From contig JADKHO010000001.1 of NCBI GenBank assembly GCA_016721765.1, positions 1,042,001 through 1,106,000 of the forward strand: a DNA stretch of 64,000 nt, given 5' to 3'. Below, piece after piece: positions 36,875-45,700 of the stretch; the first letter of the stretch is position 1; the number at the start of each line of letters is the position of its first letter. The notes under the pieces were generated by a model that ran no database searches, had not been told where the DNA came from, and saw only the letters and a program-made list of their open reading frames with translations. This DNA is from Bacteroidota bacterium. GTDB taxonomy: Bacteria; Bacteroidota; Bacteroidia; UBA4408. Made by a program: the position numbers and the translations under genes.

Positions 36875-39256
36875 ATGGATGTAAGCGCTCTTGAAGTATT
36901 AAAAAAGCAATACGGGTACGACAGTTTTCGGCCTATGCAGGAAGCCTGTATTAATGCCTTATTGGCGAATAAAGATGTATTAATGTTAATGCCAACAGGT
37001 GGGGGTAAATCCATATGTTTTCAATTGCCGGCATTGATGAAGGAAGGAACAGCGCTGGTCGTTTCACCACTCATTGCCTTAATGAAAGATCAGGTGCAAG
37101 CTTTGCGTGCCAATGGAGTAGAAGCAGAGTTTATCAATTCATCACTCAGCTATGAGGCCATACTAGAGGTTAAGGAAAAGTGCCGCAATGGTAAAACTAA
37201 ATTACTCTATATGGCTCCTGAAACCATTCAGCAGATGCGCGATACCTTTTTAAATGAAATAAATGTTTCGATGGTGGCCATTGATGAGGCACATTGCATC
37301 AGCAGTTGGGGGCATGATTTCAGACCCGAATACCTTCAACTTAGTTTTTTAAGGGAGAAGTTTAGTTCCGTTCCATTTATTGCCTTAACCGCAACAGCTG
37401 ATAAAGTAACGCGCAGGGATATTGCTGTGCAAATGAACTTACGTAATCCCGAAATTTATATTTCTTCATTTGACCGCAAAAATCTAAGTCTAACGGTTAA
37501 GCGAGGCATCAACGAAGCAAAAAAGATTAGTGAAATAGCCAGTCTCATACACAAGCACCGAAATGATTCAGGAATTATCTACTGCCTTTCACGAAAGAAT
37601 ACCGAAAAGGTGGTTGAGAAACTTACCGAAATGGGAATAAAGTGTGCCCATTACCATGCCGGAATGAGCACAGAGGATAGGTCGGAAGTACAAGAAGCTT
37701 TTACAAAGGATGATATTCGGGTAATTGTTGCGACAGTTGCTTTTGGAATGGGAATAGATAAATCGAATGTGCGTTATGTGATTCACTTTAATTTACCCAA
37801 AAACATTGAGAGTTATTATCAGGAGATTGGCCGAGCCGGTAGAGATGGATTAAACAGTGAAACAGTTTTGTATTACTCCGTTGGCGATTTAATTTTACTG
37901 AAGCGTTTTGCAACGGATAGTGGTAATCCGGATTTAAACCTCGAGAAGCTTCGTCAAATGCAGGAATTGGCAGAAGCACGAATTTGCAGAAGAAAAATTT
38001 TGTTGAATTATTTCAGCGAAAGCATGACCGAAAATTGTGGAAATTGCGACGTGTGCAAAAACCCGCCTCAGTTTATTGATGGAAGTTTATACGCTCAAAA
38101 AGCCATATCGGCAATGATACGGACCGATGAAAAGATTGGATTTTCGATGCTTATAAATATATTACGTGGCTCAAAAAGTGCAGCAGTGTTTGAACAAGGA
38201 TATGATAAATTAAAAACCTATGGGCAGGGAGCCGACTTGAGTTTTGAGCAGTGGCAAGCCTACTTGATGCAACTATTGCAACTTGGATTAATTGAGCTGG
38301 CGTATGACGATAACTATGCATTAAAAACCACCGCTTTTGGAAAAGAAGTACTTCATGGAAGAGCTAAAATACATCTGGTTCAACCGGAAATAGTGGAGCG
38401 AAAAGTGAAGGAAAAAAGAATTTCAGCAGCAAACAAAGAGGAATCAAAACTTCATCCGTTGTTTGAGGAATTGCGTGTGCTACGAAAACAAATTGCCGAC
38501 AGTTTGGGCATGCCTCCTTTTATTGTTTTTGGTGACTCCACGCTAACAGCAATGGTGGAGCGATTGCCTCAAAACGAAAATGAGCTCTTAAATTTAACCG
38601 GTGTTTCTCAAACAAAAATGCTACGTTATGGCAGCGATTTTTTAAAAATCATTACGGAGTATTGCAGTGCCAATGGGATTCACAAAACAGTTCAAGCAAG
38701 CGATTTTTTAAGTGATGAAAAGATTAAGGCTTATACCGATGAGATGCAAAAAAATGGCATTCGTTTGTCGCACCACACCTTGGCTAAATTATTAATCGCG
38801 TCTGAAAAGGATAAGTATAGTGCAAACGAACAAGCTCTCAGCTTTTATGGTGTTATGGAGGGGTTAACAAAATATGCAGCCTTGCGACCCATTTTGGGAA
38901 ATTATTTTGAAAAGAATTTTTATGCAGAGATAGAAAATAAGCGGAATGATTTTTTTGAAGCACCGGTGTATAATCGGCTGAGTGAACAATCGAAAAAAAA
39001 CCTGATACTGGCAATAAGTACTTTACCACTTGAAAAGCCCAATGAAAGTTTAAGTGAAGCAGTGCAAGAACTCCGCAAAACCTACCCGCGCTCACACGAA
39101 CCTTGGAGCGAAAAGGAAATTATTTTTTACCGCACAGCGATTGAGCATACCAACGACATAGCCTTTTTAGCGCTTACTTTTCAGCGGAGCGAAGGCAGTG
39201 TTAAGGCAATGTATAGTAACAGCTTAAGAAACACAAAGTCAGAAACTAGTGTGTAA
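36875..39256 (+). CDS. recQ: ATP-dependent DNA helicase RecQ
   Basis: 793 residues. Walker A M-P-T-G-G-G-K-S (about 40-47), D-E-A-H box (137-140) followed by C-I-S-S-W-G-H-D-F-R-P, and motif VI Q-E-I-G-R-A-G-R-D-G define a RecQ core. The zinc site R-I-C-R-R-K then C-G-N-C-D-V-C (about 370-395), a winged helix, and an HRDC domain (about 528-596) follow. RecQ unwinds DNA 3'-5' in recombination repair. It is longer than E. coli RecQ (about 610 residues). About 195 extra residues after the HRDC end in a short Myb/SANT-like helical motif (P-W-S-E-K-E-I-I-F-Y ... R-S-E-G-S-V-K-A). It is a single gene flanked by its own weak promoter. Confidence 0.93.
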   Translation: MDVSALEVLKKQYGYDSFRPMQEACINALLANKDVLMLMPTGGGKSICFQLPALMKEGTALVVSPLIALMKDQVQALRANGVEAEFINSSLSYEAILEVKEKCRNGKTKLLYMAPETIQQMRDTFLNEINVSMVAIDEAHCISSWGHDFRPEYLQLSFLREKFSSVPFIALTATADKVTRRDIAVQMNLRNPEIYISSFDRKNLSLTVKRGINEAKKISEIASLIHKHRNDSGIIYCLSRKNTEKVVEKLTEMGIKCAHYHAGMSTEDRSEVQEAFTKDDIRVIVATVAFGMGIDKSNVRYVIHFNLPKNIESYYQEIGRAGRDGLNSETVLYYSVGDLILLKRFATDSGNPDLNLEKLRQMQELAEARICRRKILLNYFSESMTENCGNCDVCKNPPQFIDGSLYAQKAISAMIRTDEKIGFSMLINILRGSKSAAVFEQGYDKLKTYGQGADLSFEQWQAYLMQLLQLGLIELAYDDNYALKTTAFGKEVLHGRAKIHLVQPEIVERKVKEKRISAANKEESKLHPLFEELRVLRKQIADSLGMPPFIVFGDSTLTAMVERLPQNENELLNLTGVSQTKMLRYGSDFLKIITEYCSANGIHKTVQASDFLSDEKIKAYTDEMQKNGIRLSHHTLAKLLIASEKDKYSANEQALSFYGVMEGLTKYAALRPILGNYFEKNFYAEIENKRNDFFEAPVYNRLSEQSKKNLILAISTLPLEKPNESLSEAVQELRKTYPRSHEPWSEKEIIFYRTAIEHTNDIAFLALTFQRSEGSVKAMYSNSLRNTKSETSV

Positions 39257-39272
39257 AAATTGAAGCATTAAC

Positions 39273-39303
39273 TTTGGAGGAATTTATTCGTTTTCTAATT
39301 TTG
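39273..39303 (+). promoter_or_regulatory. Bacteroidetes-type promoter of the YdeI-like gene
   Basis: TTTG (39273-39276), 19 bases, TAATTTTG (39296-39303). Both boxes and the spacing match the consensus. The ATG follows 21 bases later. Confidence 0.65.
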
Positions 39304-39324
39304 AGAAGCTAAATACCAACAAGA

Positions 39325-39951
39325 ATGGCAACACGAGATACAAGGATTGATGCATACATCGCAAAAGCACAACCTTTTGCACAGCCGGTAATGACACATT
39401 TGCGAAAGTTAGTTCACACCGCTTGTCCGGAAGTTAAGGAGACTATAAAATGGGGCATGCCCAGCTTTGAATATCAGGGACCCTTATTTAGTTTTGCTGC
39501 CTTTAAGCAGCATTGTGTCGGCGGCTTTTGGAAATCGAAGTTGCTAAATGACCCCTCTAATTTTTTGGGCGAGCGGAAAAATCAGGGCGGTGAAGCAATG
39601 GGAAATTTAGGTAGAATGACTTCACTCAAGGATCTTCCTCCCGACAAGGTATTTATTGATTTTGTAAAACAACACATGAAGCTTAATGAGGAGGGAATTA
39701 AAGTGCTTAAGAAACCCCTCGTGAAAAAAGAATTGATTGTTCCGAAAGAATTAACTAGCGCATTAGCTAAAAATAAAAAAGCAAAGCAAACATTTGAAAG
39801 CTTCTCGGTATCCGGTAAACGAGAATATGCGGATTGGATTAATGAAGCAAAAACCGAAGTCACACGCAACAAGCGATTAGCCGAAGCCATAACATGGTTG
39901 GAAGAGGGAAAGCCTCGGCTGTGGAAATACCAGAAAGAATTTAAAAAGTAA
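39325..39951 (+). CDS. YdeI/OmpD-associated family protein with DUF1801 domain
   Basis: 208 residues, no signal peptide. The N-terminal half is DUF1801-like (L-R-K-L-V-H-T-A-C-P-E-V-K-E-T-I-K-W-G-M-P-S-F-style motif, then F-A-A-F-K-Q-H). The C-terminal part (about 130-208; F-x-S-F-S-V-S-G-K-R-E-Y-A-D-W-I-N-E-A-K-T) is the YdeI/OmpD-associated segment often labelled bacteriocin-protection. The DUF1801 fold is related to the frataxin/iron-binding-like YdhG group. The biochemical role is unknown. It converges on the next gene with a 5-base gap and is probably monocistronic. Confidence 0.8.
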   Translation: MATRDTRIDAYIAKAQPFAQPVMTHLRKLVHTACPEVKETIKWGMPSFEYQGPLFSFAAFKQHCVGGFWKSKLLNDPSNFLGERKNQGGEAMGNLGRMTSLKDLPPDKVFIDFVKQHMKLNEEGIKVLKKPLVKKELIVPKELTSALAKNKKAKQTFESFSVSGKREYADWINEAKTEVTRNKRLAEAITWLEEGKPRLWKYQKEFKK

Positions 39952-39956
39952 TTTTT

Positions 39957-41390
39957 TTAAAAATAGATACTGCACACAGCAATAGCAGAAATTACACACA
40001 CCAAATCTACCAGCAACATCACGCCAAGTGTGTAACGCGTTTCTTTTACATTAACAGATCCAAAGTAAAGCGCCACCACGTAAAAGGTAGTCTCCGCAGC
40101 CCCTTGAAACAAGCAAGAGAGTTGTCCGGTTAAACCGTCGGGGCCATAGGTTTTCATTGCATCGAGCATAAAACCCCGCGAACCGCCAGCGCTAAAGGGA
40201 CGCATTAGGGCAACCGGTATAGCATTTATGATTTCTTGTTTTACCTGAAATAATTTTAATACAGCAGTAAAACCAAGCATAACCGTGTTCATCAATCCGG
40301 AGTTACGGAATACGCTAAGTGCCACGAGCATAGCAATCATGTAAGGCAGCACCCGTACCCCTGTTGTGAACCCATCTTTTGCACCGGTAACAAAGGAATC
40401 GAAGATGTTAGTTTGGTTTTTACTAAATACTTTTTCGCTGATTACACAGTACACAATTATCATAAAAATAATGCTCAAAAGTACGCCATTGCTGAGATTT
40501 CCGGTAAAGTGCATTTTTTGTGTGCCTGATAATTGGTTGATGTAAAAAAGCAGAAAACCAATAACTGCGCTAATTCCGGTAACAAAAGCAATTACCGCCA
40601 AATTCAATAGATTTATTTTTTGACGAATACTTACAAAAATTAGCGCGGCAAGTGTTCCAATAAAGGAGGTAATGATACAAGGCAACATGATATCTGCCGG
40701 ATTGGTTGCGTGCTGCGCTGCTCTATATCCAATAATGGAAGTGGGTATAAGGGTTAGTCCGGCGGCATGTAGGCATAGAAACATAATCTGACTGTTACTG
40801 GCTCTGAATTTATTTTCATTTGCCTCTTGCATGCTCTCCATTGCTTTTAAACCAAAGGGAGTGGCAGCATTATCCAGACCTAAAAAATTAGCAGCAAAAT
40901 TCATCGTCATAAAGCCGTAAGCGGGGTGACCGGAAGGAAGTTCAGGAAAAATTTTTACAAAAAGGGGAGTCAGTACTTTTGCAAATTTGTTGATGGCTCC
41001 TGAATCGCTTAACAGATGAAGCAATCCACAAAAGAAGGTGAGGTAGCCAATTAAGGGAAGCCATAAATCCAAAATGGTGTTTTTGCATGTCATAAAAATT
41101 CCGTCGGCCGATTGCTTGCCAGAATACACTTCTACACTGTTTTTATTCGTGAGTTTGTATAGTGAGTCTCCTTTTTGAAAACCGCTTTCTTTGTTAATGA
41201 GCAGCGCGGAATATAGAGCAGTGTCGTTTTGTTGTATGCTAGCCGGAAGCAATTCTCCAACGAGCACAGGGTCGTTTTGTGCTCCATTAACAACGTTGCT
41301 AATGGTGTAGGTACGACCGGTGAAAAGCAAAATAAAAATATAGAGGATGCTTCCTGCAAAAATAATTGTCCAAAATCTACTTAATGCCAT
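39957..41390 (-). CDS. Nucleoside-recognition membrane protein (SpmA/SpmB-like fusion)
   Basis: 477 residues, integral membrane, with about ten hydrophobic segments and an extra-cytoplasmic loop of about 85 residues after the first. Two Gate (nucleoside recognition) domains are visible: one around N-F-A-A-N-F-L-G-L-D-N-A-A-T-P-F-G, resembling spore maturation protein A, and a second around M-R-P-F-S-A-G-G-S-R-G-F-M, resembling SpmB. The fused form is usual in Bacteroidota, which do not sporulate. The transported solute is not known. It stands alone on the minus strand. Confidence 0.85.
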   Translation of the reverse strand: MALSRFWTIIFAGSILYIFILLFTGRTYTISNVVNGAQNDPVLVGELLPASIQQNDTALYSALLINKESGFQKGDSLYKLTNKNSVEVYSGKQSADGIFMTCKNTILDLWLPLIGYLTFFCGLLHLLSDSGAINKFAKVLTPLFVKIFPELPSGHPAYGFMTMNFAANFLGLDNAATPFGLKAMESMQEANENKFRASNSQIMFLCLHAAGLTLIPTSIIGYRAAQHATNPADIMLPCIITSFIGTLAALIFVSIRQKINLLNLAVIAFVTGISAVIGFLLFYINQLSGTQKMHFTGNLSNGVLLSIIFMIIVYCVISEKVFSKNQTNIFDSFVTGAKDGFTTGVRVLPYMIAMLVALSVFRNSGLMNTVMLGFTAVLKLFQVKQEIINAIPVALMRPFSAGGSRGFMLDAMKTYGPDGLTGQLSCLFQGAAETTFYVVALYFGSVNVKETRYTLGVMLLVDLVCVISAIAVCSIYF

Positions 41391-41511
41391 TCGCGTTCTA
41401 TTTATTTTTCATCAAAGAAAATAAACGGAAAAGATAAATAGGAAAGGGTACTAAATAACTTGTGAACCTGCCAGTATTAATAACTGAGCCCTTTTTCATG
41501 GGCAATTTTTG

Positions 41512-44500
41512 CTAATAGGCTAGTACACTTCCAAGCCAGCGTTCAACCTCTTCTACTTTCATGTTTTTACGTTTGGCATAATCGAGCACTTGATCTTTTT
41601 CTAATTTGCCCACCGCAAAATAATGTGCATCAGGATGTGCAAAATACAAACCGCTCACCGCAGCTGTTGGATACATTGCCAAGCTTTCGGTGAGTTGTAT
41701 GCCGGTGTTTTTTTCCACCTCCAAGAGTTTCCATAAGGTAATTTTCTCGGTATGGTCCGGTTGTGCCGGATATCCGGGAGCGGGGCGGATACCTTGGTAT
41801 TTTTCTTTTATGATTTCTTCGCTCGAAAGTTTTTCATCACTTGCATAACCCCATATTTCGGTGCGCACTTTTTTGTGCATCAGTTCTGCAAAGGCCTCTG
41901 CCAATCTATCGGCCAAGGCTTTGAGCATAATGGAGGAGTAATCATCGTGATCTTTCTCAAATTTCTCAATCCATTTTTCAATCCCGAAACCGGTACTCAA
42001 TGCAAAGGTTCCTATGTAATCATCAGCTGGCTTCAGGAAATCTGCCAGGGCTGTATTTTTTAAATCATTTGGTTTTTGACTTTGTTGGCGCAATGAATAA
42101 AAATTGGCTGTTTTATTTTTTCTCGAAGTATCGTACACCTCTATGTCATCACCATTTGAATGAGCAGGAAAAATGCCGACCACAGCTTTTGCAGTGAGCC
42201 ATTTTTCTTCCACAATTCGGTTCAGCATTTTTTGTGCATCCTCAAATAACTTAGTAGCTTCAGCGCCACGCACCGGATCTTTTAAAATTTTAGGATAGCT
42301 CCCTTTCATTTCCCAGCTTATAAAGAACGGAGTCCAATCAATATAATCTACCACTTCACTTAAATCGAAATCAGAAAAAACTTTTACTCCAAGAAACTTT
42401 GGTGGTGGAACAACTGCGCCATTTAAATTAAACTTGTTTTTTTGCGCATCGGCAATTGAAATATATTTTGCTTGTGCTCTATCAGCTTTGTGATAGCCAC
42501 GGGTACGTTCATTTTCGGCGCGCACTTCTTTAATAAAATTATCCCTTAAATCCTTTGATAGCAGATTACTTACCACAGGAACGCTGCGCGAAGCGTCGTT
42601 CACATGCACCACAGGATGTGCGTAATGCGGCTCAATTTTAACAGCCGTATGTACTTTGCTCGTGGTGGCGCCACCAATTAATAAGGGAATGGTAAAACCT
42701 TCACGTGTCATTTCTTTGGCCACGTGAACCATTTCATCTAGTGATGGCGTAATTAATCCACTCAAACCAATAATATCCACTTGTTCTTCTTTCGCTTTTG
42801 CTAGGATTTTATCGGCCGAAACCATCACACCCATGTCCACAATATCGTATCCATTGCAAGCCATTACAACACCCACAATATTTTTTCCGATGTCGTGCAC
42901 ATCGCCTTTTACAGTAGCAAGTAATACTTTTCCATTTTTAGAACCTACTACTTTTTCTTTTTCAAGATAGGGTTGCAAATAGGCCACTGCTTTTTTCATA
43001 ACTCGTGCGCTTTTCACCACCTGTGGCAAAAACATTTTTCCGGCGCCAAATAAATCACCTACCACATTCATTCCCGCCATGAGCGGGCCTTCTATAATGT
43101 GCAAAGGTTTTTCGTATTTCTGTCGGGCTTCTTCTATATCAATATCAATAAAGTCGGTTATTCCTTTTACAAGGGAATGTGAAATGCGTTCTTCAACCGA
43201 TTCTTTTCGCCACTCCTCATCTTTTACATCTTTTTCTTTTCCGGATCCTTTTACTTTTTCGGCATGGTTTATCAATCGCTCGGTTGCATCTTCACGCCTA
43301 TCAAGTAAAACATCCTCCACCAGTTCTAAAAGCTCTTTTTCTATTTCATCGTAAACGATAAGCTGACCCGGATTTACGATTCCCATATCCATTCCATGTT
43401 TTATAGCATGGTATAAAAAGGCCGCATGTATGGCTTCACGCACGTGGTCATTCCCTCTAAAAGAAAAGGAAACATTGCTTACCCCGCCCGATACTTTTGC
43501 ATATGGTAGGTTTTCTTTTATCCATTTTGTAGCCATAAAAAAGTCGAGTGCATTCTTACGGTGTTCCTCCATGCCGGTTGCAACCGGAAAAATATTGGGG
43601 TCAAAAATGATGTCCTGTGGGGCAAAGTGAACCTGATCAACTAAGATGTCGTAAGCTCTTTTACAGATTTCAATTCTACGTTCCAATGAATCTGCTTGAC
43701 CTTGTTCGTCAAAGGCCATTACAATTACAGCTGCACCATACTTTTTTACAATCTTTGCCTGCCGAATAAATTCCGCTTCCCCTCCTTTCATGGAAATAGA
43801 ATTTACAATACACTTTCCTTGGGCACATTTTAGTCCGGCCTCGATCGCTTCAAATTTGGATGAATCAATCATGATGGGCACTTTCGAAATATCGGGTTCT
43901 GCAGCTACAAGGTTTAAATAAGTAGTCATGGCATAGCTTGCATCCAACATCCCCTCATCCATGTTTATATCGATAGCCTGCGCTCCTCCTTCTACTTGGT
44001 CGCGCGCAACGCTTAGTGCTTCATCGTATTTATCTTCTTTAATTAAGCGAAGAAATTTTTTAGAGCCTGTCACATTTGTCCGTTCCCCAACATTTAAAAA
44101 ATTTGAATCGGGGCGATAGGTAAGCGCTTCTAATCCTGAAAGGCGTAGGTATTTATCAATGCTTGGAATTTTTCTAGGGGCGTGATTTGCAGCATGCTCT
44201 GCAATGTGGCGAATGTGTTCCGGTGTGGTTCCACAGCATCCGCCCACGATGTTCACAAATCCACTTTGCAAAAAATCTTCAATTTGCACACACATTTGTT
44301 GTGGGGTCTCATCGTATTCGCCAAACTGATTGGGCAAACCGGCATTGGGATAAGCACTTATAAAAAAGGGCGCTTTTTCGGAAAGTTCTTCCAGGTAAGG
44401 GCGCATGTCTTTGGCACCCATGGCACAGTTCAAGCCAATGCTAAGCAGATCAACATGTGAAACCGAATTTAAAAAAGCTTCAACGGTTTGACCCGAAAGG

Positions 44501-45153
44501 GTTCTGCCACTGGCATCTGTAATGGTTCCGGAAATCATCACCGGTAAGGAAACACCTCTTTTTTCGAACACCGATTGTGCTGCAAACAAACCAGCTTTTG
44601 CATTTAGGGTATCGGTAATCGTTTCCATCAAAATTAAATCTACACCGCCATCCATTAACGCAGTAATTTGCTCGGTATAAGAATCTACTAATTCATCAAA
44701 CAGCATGGCGCGGAAACCGGGATTATTTACATCGGGTGACATGCTTAATAATTTGGTAGTAGGCCCCATGGCACCGGCAACAAAGCGCGGTTTGTTTGGA
44801 GTTAACAAAGTGTAATCATCGGCTGCTTTGCGGGCTACTTTGGCTGCGGCTAGATTCATGTCGTACACAAACTCTTGCATTTCGTAATCCGCCATCGAAA
44901 TTTTAGTACCGCTAAAACTATTTGTTTCAATAATATCGGCACCTGCTTCCAAATATTTTTTATGAATTTCCTCAATAATATCGGGGCGTGTAATGCTCAG
45001 TAAATCATTGTTTCCTTTCACATCCTTATGAAAGCTTTTAAAGCGTTCTCCGCGGAAATCTTCTTCACTCAGCTTATATTGCTGGATTAATGAACCCATT
45101 GCCCCATCAATGACGAGGATTCTTTTTTCTAATTCTTTTCTAATATCGGCCAT
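41512..45153 (-). CDS. metH: Cobalamin-dependent methionine synthase
   Basis: 1213 residues, the full four-module enzyme. The homocysteine-binding barrel (1-325) has zinc cysteines in G-L-N-C-A and G-G-C-C-G-T. The methyltetrahydrofolate (pterin) barrel (about 350-620) and the cap plus cobalamin-binding domain (about 630-890; D-V-H-D-I-G with His753 as the lower cobalt ligand) follow. The AdoMet activation domain (about 900-1213; R-P-A-P-G-Y-P) ends the protein. It transfers the methyl group from methyltetrahydrofolate to homocysteine. A SAM-I riboswitch plus terminator in its leader implies that high S-adenosylmethionine stops transcription. The gene is single. Confidence 0.96.
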   Translation of the reverse strand: MADIRKELEKRILVIDGAMGSLIQQYKLSEEDFRGERFKSFHKDVKGNNDLLSITRPDIIEEIHKKYLEAGADIIETNSFSGTKISMADYEMQEFVYDMNLAAAKVARKAADDYTLLTPNKPRFVAGAMGPTTKLLSMSPDVNNPGFRAMLFDELVDSYTEQITALMDGGVDLILMETITDTLNAKAGLFAAQSVFEKRGVSLPVMISGTITDASGRTLSGQTVEAFLNSVSHVDLLSIGLNCAMGAKDMRPYLEELSEKAPFFISAYPNAGLPNQFGEYDETPQQMCVQIEDFLQSGFVNIVGGCCGTTPEHIRHIAEHAANHAPRKIPSIDKYLRLSGLEALTYRPDSNFLNVGERTNVTGSKKFLRLIKEDKYDEALSVARDQVEGGAQAIDINMDEGMLDASYAMTTYLNLVAAEPDISKVPIMIDSSKFEAIEAGLKCAQGKCIVNSISMKGGEAEFIRQAKIVKKYGAAVIVMAFDEQGQADSLERRIEICKRAYDILVDQVHFAPQDIIFDPNIFPVATGMEEHRKNALDFFMATKWIKENLPYAKVSGGVSNVSFSFRGNDHVREAIHAAFLYHAIKHGMDMGIVNPGQLIVYDEIEKELLELVEDVLLDRREDATERLINHAEKVKGSGKEKDVKDEEWRKESVEERISHSLVKGITDFIDIDIEEARQKYEKPLHIIEGPLMAGMNVVGDLFGAGKMFLPQVVKSARVMKKAVAYLQPYLEKEKVVGSKNGKVLLATVKGDVHDIGKNIVGVVMACNGYDIVDMGVMVSADKILAKAKEEQVDIIGLSGLITPSLDEMVHVAKEMTREGFTIPLLIGGATTSKVHTAVKIEPHYAHPVVHVNDASRSVPVVSNLLSKDLRDNFIKEVRAENERTRGYHKADRAQAKYISIADAQKNKFNLNGAVVPPPKFLGVKVFSDFDLSEVVDYIDWTPFFISWEMKGSYPKILKDPVRGAEATKLFEDAQKMLNRIVEEKWLTAKAVVGIFPAHSNGDDIEVYDTSRKNKTANFYSLRQQSQKPNDLKNTALADFLKPADDYIGTFALSTGFGIEKWIEKFEKDHDDYSSIMLKALADRLAEAFAELMHKKVRTEIWGYASDEKLSSEEIIKEKYQGIRPAPGYPAQPDHTEKITLWKLLEVEKNTGIQLTESLAMYPTAAVSGLYFAHPDAHYFAVGKLEKDQVLDYAKRKNMKVEEVERWLGSVLAY

Positions 45154-45180
45154 ATAAACTAATTCATTTTAAACAAAAAA

Positions 45181-45210
45181 AAATCTCTCCGGCATAAGCC
45201 GAAGAGATTT
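45181..45210 (-). terminator. Riboswitch-controlled terminator in the metH leader
   Basis: Read on the minus strand, AAATCTCTTCGGC, loop TTAT, GCCGGAGAGATTT pairs over 13 positions (one G-U) and is followed by a long T run. It lies between the SAM-I aptamer and the metH start, as expected for transcriptional control. Confidence 0.9.
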
Positions 45211-45243
45211 TATAATGAGTAATTATTTCAAAATCTAATTCGT

Positions 45244-45353
45244 CTTATCTATTTCCCGAAAAAAATATCGGAATTGGAGTTAGCACCTTTCCGGCATAAG
45301 CCAAACGGTTGCTAAGGTTTCACAGGGCCAGTCCCTCCACCTTTCTTGATAAG
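45244..45353 (-). promoter_or_regulatory. SAM-I (S-box) riboswitch controlling metH
   Basis: On the minus strand the P1 stem is CTTATC (45353-45348) with GATAAG (45249-45244). The aptamer begins with the S-box core: A-A-G-A-A-A-G-G-T-G-G-A-G-G-G-A, then CTGGCCC, then TGAAACC and GCAACC, which are the hallmark blocks of SAM-I including the kink-turn. A GGC-TTAT-GCC hairpin and an A-G-G-T-G-C-T-A-A segment follow before P1 closes. SAM binding is expected to favour the terminator at 45181-45210. Confidence 0.95.
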
Positions 45354-45433
45354 TTTGCTTGCGTCGAATAGTTATAACTAAAAATTCGACCCAAACAATC
45401 CCGATAAATCGGGAGTTTTAAAAGAACGAAGTG

Positions 45434-45441
45434 CAAAAATA
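45434..45441 (-). promoter_or_regulatory. -7 promoter box of the metH leader
   Basis: CAAAAATA on the plus strand reads TATTTTTG on the minus strand, an exact TAnnTTTG match about 80 bases upstream of the aptamer. A matching TTG at the right spacing was not found. Confidence 0.45.
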
Positions 45442-45700
45442 GAAAAAAAATGCTGAACTCCCATACAGAGCAGCAAATGAATCTTAAAAAAATTGTAGCA
45501 AAGTCTATGAACCGTACGATTGGAATTAAATCAAAAGCTTTAAGGCTGGTTACAGGAAGCCTCTAATGCACTTACAGCAAGGAGATTAAACAGTAAAATT
45601 GCCCGTTAAAAATAAAAATTGAATAGGTACTTTATTATCTCCAATAAAAACTTACTTTTGCGCTCGATTTCAAAATTGTTAACATTAAACTCAAAAAATA
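45442..45700. other. Divergent intergenic region metH-atpD
   Basis: The 547 bases between metH and atpD hold the metH leader (riboswitch, terminator). Its upstream part has two small hairpins, GTCGAAT/ATTCGAC (45363-45369 with 45384-45390, enclosing the palindrome AGTTATAACT) and CCCGATAAATCGGG (45400-45413). A -7 box for atpD, TACTTTTG, lies at 45653-45660. No ORF seen. Confidence 0.6.
45653..45660 (+). promoter_or_regulatory. -7 promoter box of atpD
   Basis: TACTTTTG matches TAnnTTTG, 40 bases before the atpD ATG. No TTG lies at the ideal spacing, so only the -7 part is supported. Confidence 0.45.

Noticed and set aside
45244..45353. Cobalamin riboswitch upstream of metH
   Set aside because: No B12-box; the S-box core blocks (GGTGGAGGGA, TGGCCC, TGAAACC, GCAACC) define SAM-I.
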